Below, piece after piece: positions 1-6,489 of a DNA stretch of 10,692 bases. Position numbers and translations under genes: made by a program. Under the pieces are notes generated by a model. The model was not told the DNA's origin. It searched no databases and saw only the letters and a list, made by a program, of their open reading frames with translations. The DNA is from Candidatus Aegiribacteria sp. Lineage in GTDB: Bacteria > Fermentibacterota > Fermentibacteria > Fermentibacterales > JCC-6. The stretch covers positions 1 through 10,692 of the forward strand of contig JAUVUL010000015.1 in assembly GCA_030600975.1 (NCBI GenBank). The letters run 5' to 3'. Every line of letters starts with the position of its first letter. The stretch's first letter is position 1.

Positions 1-411
1 AGCCAGCCGGGCTCCCGCAAGAGGGATGATGCCGTTAAGCACGACATGCCTTTCTTCGGGCGGCACAGGATCGACATCGATCTCTCTCGCATTCAAACCT
101 TCTCCGGATATCGCAGGGGTTCTTGCCTGGCTGGAACTGATGCCGGTTGATCTGTATAGGGTTGCCGAATAACGCAATTCAGGTGCAACCCCATCGGGAA
201 GAGGAATGAAAAGAGTCAGCGAAGGACGTACGGGCTCACCGGCCTTGAATCTTACAGGTACTCCCTGGAAAACAGGATAACTACCGCGATCTGTACTGAT
301 TACGACAGGATCTTCGAAGGTCAGTACTGTGCTGTAACCGCTTGAGGGATCCGTTGAAACAGATACTGCCAACTGTGATACGGATACACAAAGCAGAATT
401 AAGGAAATCAT
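1..411 (-). CDS. N-terminal part of a second C25/gingipain-type secreted protein (runs off left edge)
   Basis: Reading leftward from an ATG at 411-409 the frame is open for all 137 codons to the window edge, so only the N-terminus is present. The ATG overlaps the TGA stop of the sirtuin gene (ATGA, 411-408), typical of translational coupling. The protein starts with a short hydrophobic segment (MISLILLCVSVS) that looks like an export signal. Residues 45-55 (YPVFQGVPVRF) and 69-74 (IPLPDG) match residues 49-59 (YPVIHGMGVSF) and 73-78 (IPIPPG) of the large C25 peptidase in this window, with the same 24-residue offset, so this is a paralogous N-terminal beta domain of the C25/PorU prodomain kind. 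The catalytic part is outside the window, so I cannot say that it is an active peptidase. Frame and coding status are certain; family assignment is by paralogy and is moderate. Confidence 0.72.
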   Translation of the reverse strand, partial: MISLILLCVSVSQLAVSVSTDPSSGYSTVLTFEDPVVISTDRGSYPVFQGVPVRFKAGEPVRPSLTLFIPLPDGVAPELRYSATLYRSTGISSSQARTPAISGEGLNAREIDVDPVPPEERHVVLNGIIPLAGARLA

Positions 412-1202
412 TCTCCGTATACCACCTTAATTATTTCGGGAAGAATACTACCGGCAGTTCCCTGCAGGCTTAATGTTCCATCAAGTGAAGAAAGAGGGGT
501 TTTCTCAGGATTGATCTCTATAACTTCTACGCCTCTTCGTAGAGCGATCAGAGGTAACGAACTTGCCGGATACACAACCATGGAAGTTCCTATGACCATC
601 ATCAGATCGCAGGTGTCCGCCAGTCGAAAGGCTCTTTTCAGAGCCTGTTCAGGGAGCTGCTCTCCAAAGAGAACAACATCCGGTCTCAGAATACTTCCGC
701 ATGAGCAGCGCGGCGGGAGCTTCTCAAAGAGCTCCTCGGTCATACGTACGCCGGGAGCACCGCAGCAATCCAGGCAGGATGCTGTTCTGAGGCTTCCGTG
801 GAGTTCAATGACATCCTTTATGCCGGCTTTCTGATGAAGTCCGTCAACATTCTGTGTTATCAATGGAAGTATCCCCTTCTCCTTCTGTATCCGTGCAAGG
901 GCATAATACCCTGTATGTGGCTCAAGTTCCTGGCAGGCTTTCAGCCTCTCTCCGTACCACTCCCATACCAGTGCAGGATTCTTCCTTATGCCCTCAAGCG
1001 AAGCAAGGTCCTCTGCTCGATGTTCCCTCCAGAATCCGTCCTCTCCCCTGAATGTTCTTACTCCGCTTTCCTTCGACATCCCCGCTCCGGTTGAAACAAC
1101 CATTAATCCGGCAGTTTTTATCATGTCAGCGGCTTCTGAAATAAGACTCCTGGACGGCAGTTCTGTTATCACTCTCTCTTTATAATCCTCATCAACGCTC
1201 AC
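408..1202 (-). CDS. cobB: NAD-dependent protein deacylase, class III sirtuin (CobB/SIRT5-like)
   Basis: Cytoplasmic Sir2-family enzyme that removes acyl groups from lysines using NAD+, giving nicotinamide and O-acyl-ADP-ribose. Numbered from the GTG at 1202 (264 residues): NAD-binding motif GAGMSKESG at 39-47 followed by TFRG; TQNVD at 116-120; catalytic His135 in ELHGS; zinc ligands Cys143, Cys146, Cys166 and Cys168; GTSMVVYPA at 205-213; EINPE at 229-233. Tyr83 and Arg86 (WEWYGER) form the Y-x2-R pair of class III sirtuins, which in SIRT5 and E. coli CobB binds acidic acyl groups, so desuccinylase/demalonylase activity is likely besides deacetylation. All key residues are present and the length is normal. 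Start: GTG at 1202 is preceded by GGCGG with 6-nt spacing; a TTG at 1208 in the same frame is the alternative. The start overlaps the end of the C25 gene and the stop overlaps the next start, so it is embedded in that operon. No signal peptide. Confidence 0.93.
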   Translation of the reverse strand: MSVDEDYKERVITELPSRSLISEAADMIKTAGLMVVSTGAGMSKESGVRTFRGEDGFWREHRAEDLASLEGIRKNPALVWEWYGERLKACQELEPHTGYYALARIQKEKGILPLITQNVDGLHQKAGIKDVIELHGSLRTASCLDCCGAPGVRMTEELFEKLPPRCSCGSILRPDVVLFGEQLPEQALKRAFRLADTCDLMMVIGTSMVVYPASSLPLIALRRGVEVIEINPEKTPLSSLDGTLSLQGTAGSILPEIIKVVYGE

Positions 1203-4200
1203 GAACAACCGCCATGATGTCGGTTACAGATCGGGATGCCCCTCCCCGGGTCGAGAAGACGATTCTGTATATGTAAGCCCCGGATCCCGGCTCATCGAAA
1301 TCCTTATCAAGGCCATTCCATAGAACCTGATTGTAGCCTTCATTGCAGGTTACGGTTTTCTGCCATATGGTTCTTCCGGCAACAGTATAAACGGTAACTA
1401 CGGCAGTACCGGCAGAGGAGGTCTCAAAATTGAAGCACCTCTGCCCTTCCCCCGGATTGGGGTATACGAATACCGAAGAGAGGAGGTCTTCAGCTGCCCC
1501 GGTCAGTTTGAAATCAAGTGTATCCCTTGCTGAATTGCCCATTCCATCCCAGACGACCAGGATTACTCTGTGGTCGCCTTCTATAAGTTCGGGAAGGCTG
1601 TATTCAACCTCGCCGCAGGTGTAACTGTCTGCTTTGTAAGCAAAATACCTGCTTATGTCGAATCCCCTGGAATCCAGGCTAAGGAGGATTGAGCGGCCTG
1701 CCCCTCCGCCTATTGCGCAGATTCCACTGGAATCGGAAAGCAAAGCTCTCAGTATCGCGTCTCCGCTCACGGATGGTACGTTTTCGCCTCTGTAACCATC
1801 GATCCAGAGTTCAATTGACGGGGGTACTGAATCGGCTGAGTGATTGCCTTCATCCACGGAGGTTACCCACTCATCGAATGCAACCTCACAACCGTTTAGT
1901 GATATCCCTACGGCACTGCCCCGGGAATACGCACCTGTGTCCGCCTGTATCGGCATGAAGAAGGATGCGGAGAATCCCGGATCGGTTCCAGTAATCAACG
2001 CCTGGTAAATGCTCGAACCGTACCTGAGGTAGGTTATTGAACCGCTGCTTATGCCGCTGTAAACCCTTTCCGATCCGCTCTCGGTGATATTCAGGAAACC
2101 AATTGAGCTATTCTGGAAAGAACCGGTTACTGTGTTAATTCTGCCTCTGTAGAGAGTATCCGAGGGGACTTCAAAGCTGCATCCGCTGACGGACGGGTAA
2201 ACGGAATGTATGCCTCCGTCTCCAAAGAGAACGTAATGCTTGTTGTTACTGATATTCGACGCCTGCAGCTTGGCCAGCCACAGGGCCTCTGCAATGCTGG
2301 GATTCCCGCCACCGTATATCTCTTCGTAATAATGACTGAATAGTGATTCATTGGGGGTCGGGAAAGTGCCTCTGGTGGCTCCGATGGAGACAATGGAACC
2401 GGATCCGGGCCTCAGCAGGAAATCTTCAGCAAGGCAATCGGCTGATATCATGTCGAAATGACCCAGATCGCAGCTTGCGAAGATCATTACCGGCTGTCGG
2501 GCACCGTTTTCAATTCTCAGAACATCACTTGATACAAGCAGCTTCTCATGTGCAAGCTGCCCGTAGGAACCGTGGCCGAAGAAGATCATATTCGCGCAGC
2601 CATTGGACAATTCCTGAACAAAAGCTTCCCTCGCGTCGGGTTTCTCCGGATGATCTCCGGAGGGTGTTGTTCCGGGCGGCCAGGGGTAATCTATCAGATA
2701 GAATTTTATCCTGTCCAGACTTGCGGGAAGAATGGTATCCGCCAGCAGTTCACAGCTTCTCGTATGATGGTACTCAATTTTACTGGTTTTTCCCCACTCA
2801 TCATCTGCAACCAGCACTATCCTGTTCTCCCACTCTCCAGCTCCCTCCTGAATTTCGTAAGCCATGACCTTCGACAGATAGGCGGTCAGCTGGTCTTCCG
2901 AAGATACCGGAATCCTGGAAATGGGAACTTCGGGATACAGTCCGCCATCATGAGCGATGACAAAGATATCATCATAGTTCGTGCCACATTCTGAATCAAG
3001 GAGAATGCAGGCAGGTATCAGCGTGGGATATGCAGTGATATGCATGAGAGGATCGTAAGATCCGTCTCCTACCAGAAGAAGGGACTGGGGCGGTTCACTC
3101 CATGAATCCTGCGTATATCTGAAGAAGGATCTGATCGCTCCGGGATCTCGAAGACCCTGTCCGAATTCGTCGTACACCTCTCCTGCACTCACAAACGCAA
3201 CGGACAACCCCCTGCGGGCATACATTGTCTCGAGGGGTTCGACAGCTTCCATGATCCGGTCAGCAACAATGACCACGACATCACCCTGAACTCCGCTACC
3301 GATTATCCGGCCGGGTTGGGAAACACGTATTGAATCCGGTGAAAGATAGCTTTCTGCCCCTGCTGAAAGCCAGAACTGGCTGTTATGCTGCAAATCGAGC
3401 GCAACATCAAGGTTTGTTCCAGACAGCTGACCTTCAAGCCTGACCGGCAGGGCAGGATTCGTAAGATCCAGGAGTCCGAATTTATTGACTGCGTCGCCAA
3501 GCGTGAAGTTAAACCTGCTCGGAAGCGCAACGGGAATATGCAGCATTCGGTTGGCGGCATATGACAGCTTCCTTGGATACTCGATCTTGAAATAATTGAA
3601 ATACATCGTTTCGGGTTCTTCAACCGCAGTAACCTTGAAAAGATTCAAGGACGCGTCGAATTCAAGATCGCTGCAATTCAGGACTAACTCATTGTACCCT
3701 GTCCAGGTAGTATCCTTTATTACAGTTCCGTTAAGATCGAGCATGATCCTGTGTGGTCCATTGTTCCTGTAATTAGGTAATACTGACATGGTCAGGCTTC
3801 CATTTACATCCGCGGAGAGGGTTGAGAAGTAGAAATAACTTGATATACCCTCGAAAAGCTGCGTCCAGACCCATCCTGTGCGCTTTTCCTGTCCTGCGAC
3901 CCACGCGTATTCCTGCTCCTGCCATATGCTATGAAGCAGGCTGTCTCCCCATTCTGGTGAAGCATCGGGTAACGCACTGACAGTATCTATTCTGAGACCA
4001 TTCTCTCCGCCCCATGTCAACCAGTATACGTTGTGAGTCGCGTACCTGTGGGAGAGTCTCTGCAGTTCTCCGCTCGATAGATCGAACCTGTCGAGCCCCC
4101 GAGCGAAGAATATCAGTGTGTCCGACTGGTTGAATACACCGTCTCCTCCGTCACACACTTCTATTGCCAGTTCAGACAGCTGGTGTTCATCGACGGGATC

Positions 4201-4965
4201 TTCCAGTTCAAACTGAGTGCCGGGTCCGGAGAAGACCATTAACGCTCTCGAAGGAGTTCCGATTATCTCGCATCCTGCCTGCTCAAGTTCTGCTCCGGTC
4301 ACAGCATAGATACCGGTGGAAGAAACCGCCATTCTAGCCCATGGCCTCCCCCAGAAAGAGCTGGTAACGTCGGTCTGATCAATTCCCGGCCAGAATAGAA
4401 GTCCGGGGTGGGAGAGAGCTTCAAGCAGAGGAGAATCGATTTCGCGGCTTCCAGCAGCGGGTGGCCACGTCAACCGGACGGATATCTCAAGAGGGATATT
4501 GCCGGGAATGCCGCCGCCAAATGGATTGACGGTCACCGCGGCAACTGTTGTTCCGAGCATCCTGAATGTACGCAGCTCGACATAGCCATCGGATTCAACG
4601 GGGGGACTGCCGGAAGGTATTTCCCATTCCGTATCAAGCCCGTTCCCCGTCATGACAGGAGTGATCAGTAACGGCCCTGGCGGCGAAGCTGGCTGAGTTC
4701 CCCGGGGAATGCAGCTTACATACGGTTCACATCCGGGAGGGATGGGAATGTAGCAGGTGATCGAGGGAAGAACATATTCGTCCTGTTCGAATGAAACTCC
4801 CATACCATGAATAACAGGATACCACCTGTCTTCATAGCTCCGAAAAGAGGGCTGGCCGACACTTACGGTGAATGAACATCCATCATTACCCGAGTAGTTG
4901 ATAGCAACTGCATCCTGGTATTCCCGGTTACTCAGCAGAAAAACGGCCAGCAAAAGAAGGTTCAA
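1192..4965 (-). CDS. Secreted C25-family cysteine peptidase, PorU/gingipain-like, with C-terminal FlgD/type IX sorting-like domain
   Basis: Large exported peptidase of 1257 residues. Order: short hydrophobic signal (about 2-12); N-terminal beta domain (about 20-175); a PorU-like region from about 210 (TGIYAVTGAEL, DTLIFFARG, and a segment near 355 like the GREWYGE part of PorU); C25 catalytic fold about 560-920; Ig-like region about 920-1160; C-terminal domain 1166-1257. In the catalytic part are GDGSYD (633-638), TNYDD, the catalytic His798 in FFGHGSYG and the nucleophile Cys832 in FASCDLGHFD. The 34-residue His-Cys gap agrees with gingipains. Around these, the AEDFLLRPGSGS...ATRG and NNKHYVLFGDGG blocks follow PorU more than gingipains; PorU is the type IX secretion sortase. 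The end (FVYPNP, VYTVAGR, SGAYIYRI) is a FlgD-like/sorting-type domain. Start is TTG with AGGA at 4976-4973 (7-nt spacing); an in-frame TGA lies 15 nt upstream, so no longer start exists. C25 membership is firm; sortase versus degradative or self-processing peptidase is open. Confidence 0.9.
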   Translation of the reverse strand: MNLLLLAVFLLSNREYQDAVAINYSGNDGCSFTVSVGQPSFRSYEDRWYPVIHGMGVSFEQDEYVLPSITCYIPIPPGCEPYVSCIPRGTQPASPPGPLLITPVMTGNGLDTEWEIPSGSPPVESDGYVELRTFRMLGTTVAAVTVNPFGGGIPGNIPLEISVRLTWPPAAGSREIDSPLLEALSHPGLLFWPGIDQTDVTSSFWGRPWARMAVSSTGIYAVTGAELEQAGCEIIGTPSRALMVFSGPGTQFELEDPVDEHQLSELAIEVCDGGDGVFNQSDTLIFFARGLDRFDLSSGELQRLSHRYATHNVYWLTWGGENGLRIDTVSALPDASPEWGDSLLHSIWQEQEYAWVAGQEKRTGWVWTQLFEGISSYFYFSTLSADVNGSLTMSVLPNYRNNGPHRIMLDLNGTVIKDTTWTGYNELVLNCSDLEFDASLNLFKVTAVEEPETMYFNYFKIEYPRKLSYAANRMLHIPVALPSRFNFTLGDAVNKFGLLDLTNPALPVRLEGQLSGTNLDVALDLQHNSQFWLSAGAESYLSPDSIRVSQPGRIIGSGVQGDVVVIVADRIMEAVEPLETMYARRGLSVAFVSAGEVYDEFGQGLRDPGAIRSFFRYTQDSWSEPPQSLLLVGDGSYDPLMHITAYPTLIPACILLDSECGTNYDDIFVIAHDGGLYPEVPISRIPVSSEDQLTAYLSKVMAYEIQEGAGEWENRIVLVADDEWGKTSKIEYHHTRSCELLADTILPASLDRIKFYLIDYPWPPGTTPSGDHPEKPDAREAFVQELSNGCANMIFFGHGSYGQLAHEKLLVSSDVLRIENGARQPVMIFASCDLGHFDMISADCLAEDFLLRPGSGSIVSIGATRGTFPTPNESLFSHYYEEIYGGGNPSIAEALWLAKLQASNISNNKHYVLFGDGGIHSVYPSVSGCSFEVPSDTLYRGRINTVTGSFQNSSIGFLNITESGSERVYSGISSGSITYLRYGSSIYQALITGTDPGFSASFFMPIQADTGAYSRGSAVGISLNGCEVAFDEWVTSVDEGNHSADSVPPSIELWIDGYRGENVPSVSGDAILRALLSDSSGICAIGGGAGRSILLSLDSRGFDISRYFAYKADSYTCGEVEYSLPELIEGDHRVILVVWDGMGNSARDTLDFKLTGAAEDLLSSVFVYPNPGEGQRCFNFETSSAGTAVVTVYTVAGRTIWQKTVTCNEGYNQVLWNGLDKDFDEPGSGAYIYRIVFSTRGGASRSVTDIMAVVRER

Positions 4966-4976
4966 AATACTTTCCT

Positions 4977-4988
4977 TTCAGATCTGAA
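4977..4988. promoter_or_regulatory. 12-bp perfect palindrome TTCAGATCTGAA beside the C25 ribosome binding site
   Basis: Perfect 12-bp inverted repeat with no spacer, directly adjacent to the AGGA ribosome binding site at 4976-4973 on the minus strand. It could be an operator half-site pair or chance. Nothing else supports a function. Confidence 0.25.
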
Positions 4989-5150
4989 TACTACTCAATC
5001 AGAGCCCGCGACGAAAGAAATATACTAATTCATTCTGTTCGCCGGTCGTGAATATATGACTCTACATTTGCAATATAACTCCGTCAGAAGGCATGTGTTC
5101 CCGCGAAGATCTTTCAATCCGTATCATCTCTGATTAAAAATACAAAGATA

Positions 5151-5178
5151 ATTATATCTATTCTGCTTCTATTGTAAA
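5151..5178 (-). promoter_or_regulatory. Probable sigma-70-type promoter for the leftward C25-sirtuin operon
   Basis: On the minus strand, a -35 hexamer TTTACA (5178-5173, 5 of 6 to consensus) is followed after 16 nt by a perfect -10 TATAAT (5156-5151). Transcription would begin near 5144, giving a leader of about 180 nt before the TTG start at 4965. The match is good, but the region is AT-rich, so a chance match is possible, and the consensus used by this lineage's main sigma factor is assumed. Confidence 0.5.
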
Positions 5179-5191
5179 AGGTTCCATTCCG

Positions 5192-5235
5192 GAAGTTTCT
5201 TAAATGGTTTGTATGGAAGTGAAAGAAGTTTCTTA
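5192..5235 (+). repeat. 11-bp direct repeat GAAGTTTCTTA, two copies 33 bp apart
   Basis: Copies at 5192-5202 and 5225-5235 are identical over 11 bp and continue as AAT and TAT. The core is a near-palindrome (GAA-GT-TTC), extended in the second copy to AAGAA-GT-TTCTT (5223-5234). The 33-bp offset is about three helical turns. The copies sit between the two divergent promoter candidates, the second over the rightward -10, which would suit a paired regulator site. That role is inference. Confidence 0.4.
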
Positions 5236-5238
5236 TAT
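5209..5238 (+). promoter_or_regulatory. Weak candidate promoter for the rightward permease operon
   Basis: TTGTAT (5209-5214) and TTATAT (5233-5238) with 18-nt spacing resemble -35 and -10 elements and would place the start of transcription about 20 nt before the ATG at 5266. The -35 matches only 3 of 6 consensus bases. One copy of the GAAGTTTCTTA repeat overlaps the -10 element. Confidence 0.28.
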
Positions 5239-5265
5239 TCATGCAATACACCGGCGGGGGAATAG

Positions 5266-6489
5266 ATGAATTCACTTTCATGGCACCTGGCATGGAGATA
5301 CCTGAGAAGACACCCACGAAGGAAACACCTGGCATTCTCAACCATTGTCAGCGTAGCAGGCGTAGCCCTTGGAGTAGGAGCCCTCATTATCGTAATGGGC
5401 GTCCTTTCAGGCCTTGAGAATTTCATTGAGGAATCGGTTATCACAGTTGACGCACCTCTTGTCATAATGGCCGACAGAGGCAGCTCATTTCAGATGTCTG
5501 ACAACCTTCTGAATGAACTGGAATCCCTCATTTCCATCGGGAGCATCTCGCCTTTCATTCAGGGAGAAGCTATAATCCGTCTTCCTTCAAGGGGAGTGGA
5601 TTCGGGATGCAGAGTAAGAGGAGTCGACCCTGAACGGGAATTCGCCTCCGGTATGATGGAAGGTAAACTCTCTTACGGAGAGCTTGTGCTTTCTACTCCG
5701 GAGGGGGATGACTGCATCCTGATGGGTCTGTATCTTGCAGAGCAGTTCTATCACTCCGTAGGAGATACCCTGTACCTGTTCCCGCCTAAAGCTTTCTTTT
5801 CCAGCAGGGGATATGCCATAGGGAAGGCAATTCTATCAGGAGCCCTGGAAACAGGACTACCCGTGAACGATGAGACTCTGGCCTACATTCCACTTGATCT
5901 GGCAAGAAGAATGTACCTTCCCGAGGGCGGTTATACCGGAATCAAACTCTATCCAGCGGAGGGTTTCTCCCCCGAAATAACTGCTGAAGCAGCGGCTGTT
6001 CTGCTACCAGATGGAACCTCCATAAGGACATGGAAAGAACTGAACCCTGATCTTGCCGCTTCCATGAAGCTTGAGCGGATGGGAGCCTTCCTGGCTCTGC
6101 TTCTTATAACACTTGTAGCTACCTTCAATATCATGGGAACCATTGCCAGATCGGCCATCGAACGCAGAAAGGACGTCTCCGTCATCAAGGCCATGGGAGG
6201 CAACAACAGGCTTATATTCAGCATATTCCTCTGGGAAGGGATAATCGTCGGAATAGCCGGTATCGTTCTGGGATTCTTCATCGGTCTTGCCGGTTGCTGG
6301 CTTATAGGCGATACCAGCTTTTTGCAGCTGCCGGATGTCTATTCGTTTCATGAAAACATACCTGTCAAGGTATCAATAACCCGGACAGTTCTGGTCGGCC
6401 TCATTGCTTTCCTGCTCAGTCTGGCATCAGGTATTCTTCCTGCTATGAAGGCAGCGGGACTTGATCCGGTACGAGGACTTGAAAGTTGA
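5266..6489 (+). CDS. LolC/LolE-family (FtsX/MacB-type) ABC transporter permease
   Basis: Inner-membrane permease of 407 residues, the usual length for LolC/LolE, which with the ATPase LolD extract lipoproteins from the inner membrane and pass them to LolA. Topology is the four-helix FtsX type: TM1 about 24-48 after a basic N-terminus (RYLRRHPRRK); a periplasmic MacB-PCD-like domain about 50-270; TM2 about 272-294; TM3 about 315-345; TM4 about 373-395. Family-typical blocks are LVATFNIMG in TM2, the cytoplasmic coupling stretch ERRKDVSVIKAMGG, and LPDVYSF before TM4. The C-terminus PAMKAAGLDPVRGLES is characteristic of the superfamily. The ATG at 5266 follows a purine-rich GGGGGAA site. It is the first gene of a four-gene operon and overlaps the next by 4 nt. 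No ATPase gene or second permease is in the window, so it may work as a homodimer with a LolD encoded elsewhere. Lipoprotein export versus another substrate cannot be decided here. Confidence 0.88.
   Translation: MNSLSWHLAWRYLRRHPRRKHLAFSTIVSVAGVALGVGALIIVMGVLSGLENFIEESVITVDAPLVIMADRGSSFQMSDNLLNELESLISIGSISPFIQGEAIIRLPSRGVDSGCRVRGVDPEREFASGMMEGKLSYGELVLSTPEGDDCILMGLYLAEQFYHSVGDTLYLFPPKAFFSSRGYAIGKAILSGALETGLPVNDETLAYIPLDLARRMYLPEGGYTGIKLYPAEGFSPEITAEAAAVLLPDGTSIRTWKELNPDLAASMKLERMGAFLALLLITLVATFNIMGTIARSAIERRKDVSVIKAMGGNNRLIFSIFLWEGIIVGIAGIVLGFFIGLAGCWLIGDTSFLQLPDVYSFHENIPVKVSITRTVLVGLIAFLLSLASGILPAMKAAGLDPVRGLES

Larger units (their letters stand above)
4966..5265. other. 300-bp AT-rich divergent intergenic region
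   Basis: Lies between the leftward C25 operon and the rightward permease operon and is clearly richer in A+T than the genes on either side. It holds candidate promoters for both directions, two copies of an 11-bp direct repeat, and a 12-bp palindrome beside the C25 ribosome binding site (listed separately). The apparent leftward leader is about 180 nt long and contains a 21-codon ORF (5127-5062) with no convincing ribosome binding site. I see no hairpin plus T-run terminator, no tRNA and no recognisable riboswitch. Confidence 0.7.

Noticed and set aside
2343..2867. 174-codon plus-strand ORF inside the C25 peptidase gene
   Set aside because: It is antisense to a gene with clear catalytic motifs, is rich in Arg, Ser and His as expected for a shadow frame, and shows no domain or ribosome binding site.
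5062..5127. 21-codon minus-strand ORF in the leader of the C25 operon, possible leader peptide
   Set aside because: No convincing ribosome binding site, no run of regulatory codons and no adjacent terminator or antiterminator hairpin.
5187..5194. 8-bp palindrome TTCCGGAA in the intergenic region
   Set aside because: Too short to separate from chance, no second copy seen nearby.
5241..5265. ATG at 5241 as a start for a gene upstream of the permease
   Set aside because: It opens an Arg- and Ser-rich shadow frame out of frame with the permease and has no ribosome binding site; the ATG at 5266 with the GGGGGAA site gives the expected LolC/E N-terminus.
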